The notes beneath the pieces were generated by a model that was not told where the DNA came from, searched no databases, and worked only from the letters and a program-made list of their open reading frames with translations. A program made the translations under genes and the position numbers. Positions 62,406-64,000 of a stretch of DNA of 64,000 bases are shown one piece after another. Position 1 is the stretch's first letter. Every line of letters starts with the position of its first letter. The stretch is from Leisingera caerulea DSM 24564 (GTDB lineage: Bacteria; Pseudomonadota; Alphaproteobacteria; Rhodobacterales; Rhodobacteraceae). The DNA is taken from contig NZ_KI421513.1 in the NCBI RefSeq assembly GCF_000473325.1, positions 2,737,217 through 2,801,216 of the forward strand, written 5' to 3'.

Positions 62406-63461
62406 TCAGGCGGCCTTGCTGGCCTTCTCCATCTTGGCCTGCACGGTGGCAATGGCCATTTCCGCAGGGCTGACATCCGCCGCCTTGGCCTGGGTCAGGA
62501 TCGCTGCCATGGTTTCATCCAGCGCCTGCAGCTTCTCGGCGACAAATCCCTCGCGGTCCTTGATCTTCTGGATCTCGGTCGCGACGTTGATGATGCCGCC
62601 GCCGTTGGCAACGAAATCGGGCGCATAGAGGATGCCGCGGGCGTGCAGCGCTGCACCGTCCTCAGCCGTTGCCAGCTGGTTGTTGGCGCCGCCTGCGACG
62701 ATGTCCGCCTTCAGCTGCGGGATGGTCCGGGCGTTCAGGATGCCGCCGATGGCGCAGGGGGCAAAGACGTCTGCCTCGGCGCTGTAGATCTCTGCCAGCG
62801 GCACGGCCTTGGCGCCGAATTCTTCAATCGCCCGCTCCACACGGGATTCGTCGATGTCGGTGACAACCAGCTTGGCGCCGGCCTCATGCAGGAACTGGCA
62901 GAGGTACCAGCCGACGTGGCCGAGGCCCTGCACCGACACGGTGACGCCGGACAGATCGCGGCTGCCGTGCTTGTGGGCGCGTGTGGTGCGGATCGCGTTG
63001 AAAATCCCCCGCGCAGTGATCGGCGAGGGGTCGCCGCTGGCAAACTCGCCATCTGCCAGGCCAGCCACAAAGCGGGTTTCTTCCGCCAGGATCGCCATGT
63101 CCGCCGGACTCATGCCCATGTCCTCGGCGGTGATGTAGCGTCCGTCCAGACCCTCGATGGCGCGGGCAAAGGCGCGCAGGAGGTCCGGCGTCTTGTCCTT
63201 GGCCGGATCGCCGATGATCACCGCCTTGCCGCCGCCCAGCGTCAGCCCCGCCGCAGCGTTCTTGTAGGTCATGCCTTCGCTGAGGCGTTTGACGTCAGTC
63301 AGCGCTTCGTCTTCACTGGCATAGGGGCGCATGCGCAGGCCCCCGGCTGCCGGGCCCAGCTGGGTGGAATGCACGGCGATAAAGCCGAGGAGGCCGACAG
63401 ACGGCTCCTCGACGCGGAAAATTTCTTCATGGCTGCTGGATGCGACGGCAGTCACTGTCAT
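62406..63461 (-). CDS. Leucine/phenylalanine/valine dehydrogenase family
   Basis: 351 residues from MTVTAVASSSHEEIFRVEEP. Catalytic lysine regions LRMRPYASEDEALTDVKRLSEGMTYKNAAAGLTLGGGKAVI (about residues 43-83), DMGMSPADM, and the Rossmann VQGLGHVGWYLCQFLHEAGAKLVVTDID (about 177-204). Oxidatively deaminates branched-chain or aromatic amino acids with NAD. Leucine dehydrogenase is the best guess; the substrate is not fixed by sequence. Divergent from an Lrp gene, with a palindrome between, so amino-acid-induced expression is expected. Confidence 0.9.
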   Translation of the reverse strand: MTVTAVASSSHEEIFRVEEPSVGLLGFIAVHSTQLGPAAGGLRMRPYASEDEALTDVKRLSEGMTYKNAAAGLTLGGGKAVIIGDPAKDKTPDLLRAFARAIEGLDGRYITAEDMGMSPADMAILAEETRFVAGLADGEFASGDPSPITARGIFNAIRTTRAHKHGSRDLSGVTVSVQGLGHVGWYLCQFLHEAGAKLVVTDIDESRVERAIEEFGAKAVPLAEIYSAEADVFAPCAIGGILNARTIPQLKADIVAGGANNQLATAEDGAALHARGILYAPDFVANGGGIINVATEIQKIKDREGFVAEKLQALDETMAAILTQAKAADVSPAEMAIATVQAKMEKASKAA

Positions 63462-63517
63462 TGGGATTGATCCTCCTAAACCTATCCGGATAATAGCCGG
63501 GCCGCGGCGCCGGTTTT

Positions 63518-63553
63518 CACCAAAAAACCGTGCCGGAGTCCGGTGTTTTGGTG
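63518..63553. promoter_or_regulatory. 36-bp palindrome between the dehydrogenase and lrp genes
   Basis: CACCAAAA (63518-63525) and TTTTGGTG (63546-63553) pair perfectly; inside, CCG (63528-63530) and CGG (63541-63543) share the same centre (63535.5). It lies 56 bases from the dehydrogenase ATG and 40 bases from the lrp ATG, as expected of an Lrp-type operator controlling both. Confidence 0.7.
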
Positions 63554-63593
63554 GTAGCCTCCACACAGGGCGCCACGTTTAGGGGAAACCTCC

Positions 63594-64000
63594 ATGGATT
63601 CGATCGACCGCAAGATTGTCGCCGCGCTGCAGCGCAATGGCCGGCTGAAAATTTCGGAACTTTCCGGCATGGTCGGGCTGTCGCCCACGCCCTGCGCCCG
63701 CCGGGTCGCGAGCCTGGAGGAAAGCGGGGTGATCTCCGGTTATTCCGCCCGGGTCGATCAGGCCAAGCTGGGGCTTCCGGTCACCATCTTTGTGGCTGTG
63801 GAGCTGGACAAGCAGTCCACCGAAGCGCTGAGCGCGTTTGAGAGCGCAGTGCGCCGCTTTGATCAGGTGATGGAGTGTTACCTGATGACCGGCACGCGGG
63901 ATATCCTCTTGCGGGTGGTGGCCGAGGACCTGCCGGATTTCGACCGTTTCCTGGAGGACAAGCTGATGCGGGTGCCGGGCATCCGCAACACGCGGTCGAG
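63594..64000 (+). CDS. Lrp/AsnC-family regulator (partial)
   Basis: The first 135 residues are inside the window; AGGGGA lies eight or nine bases upstream. MDSIDRKIVAALQRNGRLKISELSGMVGLSPTPCARRVASLEESGVI is the Lrp winged HTH, with SPTPCARRV the recognition helix wording of the BkdR/Lrp group. The RAM domain (LPVTIFVAVELDK, ECYLMTGTRDILLRVV) is nearly complete at the edge. Likely controls the divergent dehydrogenase in response to a branched-chain or aromatic amino acid. Confidence 0.93.
   Translation, partial: MDSIDRKIVAALQRNGRLKISELSGMVGLSPTPCARRVASLEESGVISGYSARVDQAKLGLPVTIFVAVELDKQSTEALSAFESAVRRFDQVMECYLMTGTRDILLRVVAEDLPDFDRFLEDKLMRVPGIRNTRS

Overview
The window is high-GC, densely coded chromosomal DNA of an alphaproteobacterium, most likely a marine Rhodobacteraceae/Roseobacter-group bacterium (Phaeobacter, Leisingera or Ruegeria type). 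The basis is gene content and protein wording: the surE-pcm, radA-cvpA and purF neighbourhoods, a DctB/DctD-TRAP system, Hint and RTX proteins, a form II CO-dehydrogenase-like cluster and a methanethiol oxidase. No rRNA, intact tRNA, CRISPR array, transposase or phage gene is visible. Both ends cut a gene (pcm at the left, an Lrp regulator at the right).

Layout. 1-17.5 kb is almost all minus strand and mostly housekeeping: pcm', surE, an SDR, two small proteins, purF, cvpA, radA, the MlaE/MlaF lipid transporter with a PqiA-like protein, alr, dnaB and pyrE. A methanethiol oxidase, a membrane protein and a Hint-domain protein lie between purF and cvpA. 17.6-22.4 kb holds an RTX protein lying between pyrE and pyrC, a protein of unknown function and a glycosyltransferase. 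22.7-32.3 kb, plus strand, is a molybdenum hydroxylase cluster: MoxR ATPase, VWA protein, a YeeE/YedE sulfur-transporter pair with its own operator-rich promoter, XdhC, a molybdopterin-binding protein, then CoxS-CoxL-CoxM of form II. 32.4-36.2 kb has a short MCP-like protein, infC, two uncharacterised proteins and ferredoxin-NADP reductase. 36.3-40.9 kb is the assimilatory sulfate reduction operon (cobA-type SUMT, DUF2849, sulfite reductase, APS reductase, DUF934) with a divergent Lrp regulator. 41-43.7 kb has a small DUF1127-like gene, a LysR regulator and a cytochrome P450. 43.7-50.5 kb is dctB-dctD followed by the dctPQM TRAP transporter. 50.7-64 kb contains tpiA, two Fe-S assembly proteins, an outer-membrane barrel, NfeD/SPFH, a RimB-RimK fusion, tgt, an Old Yellow Enzyme, lon, an amino-acid dehydrogenase and its divergent Lrp regulator.

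Themes. Sulfur recurs: methanethiol oxidation (sulfide source), YeeE/YedE import under FNR-type and SqrR/BigR-type sites, the complete APS-to-sulfide branch with siroheme methylation and a nearby ferredoxin reductase, and a molybdenum enzyme family whose cofactor needs a sulfido ligand delivered by XdhC. Regulation is readable at several promoters as good palindromes. The DctD response regulator has lost its Walker A lysine and the sigma-54 contact loop. A bipartite intergenic repeat (GC hairpin followed by a GGGATATTT-type tail) occurs at six loci. All functions are assigned by motif recognition without database searches.
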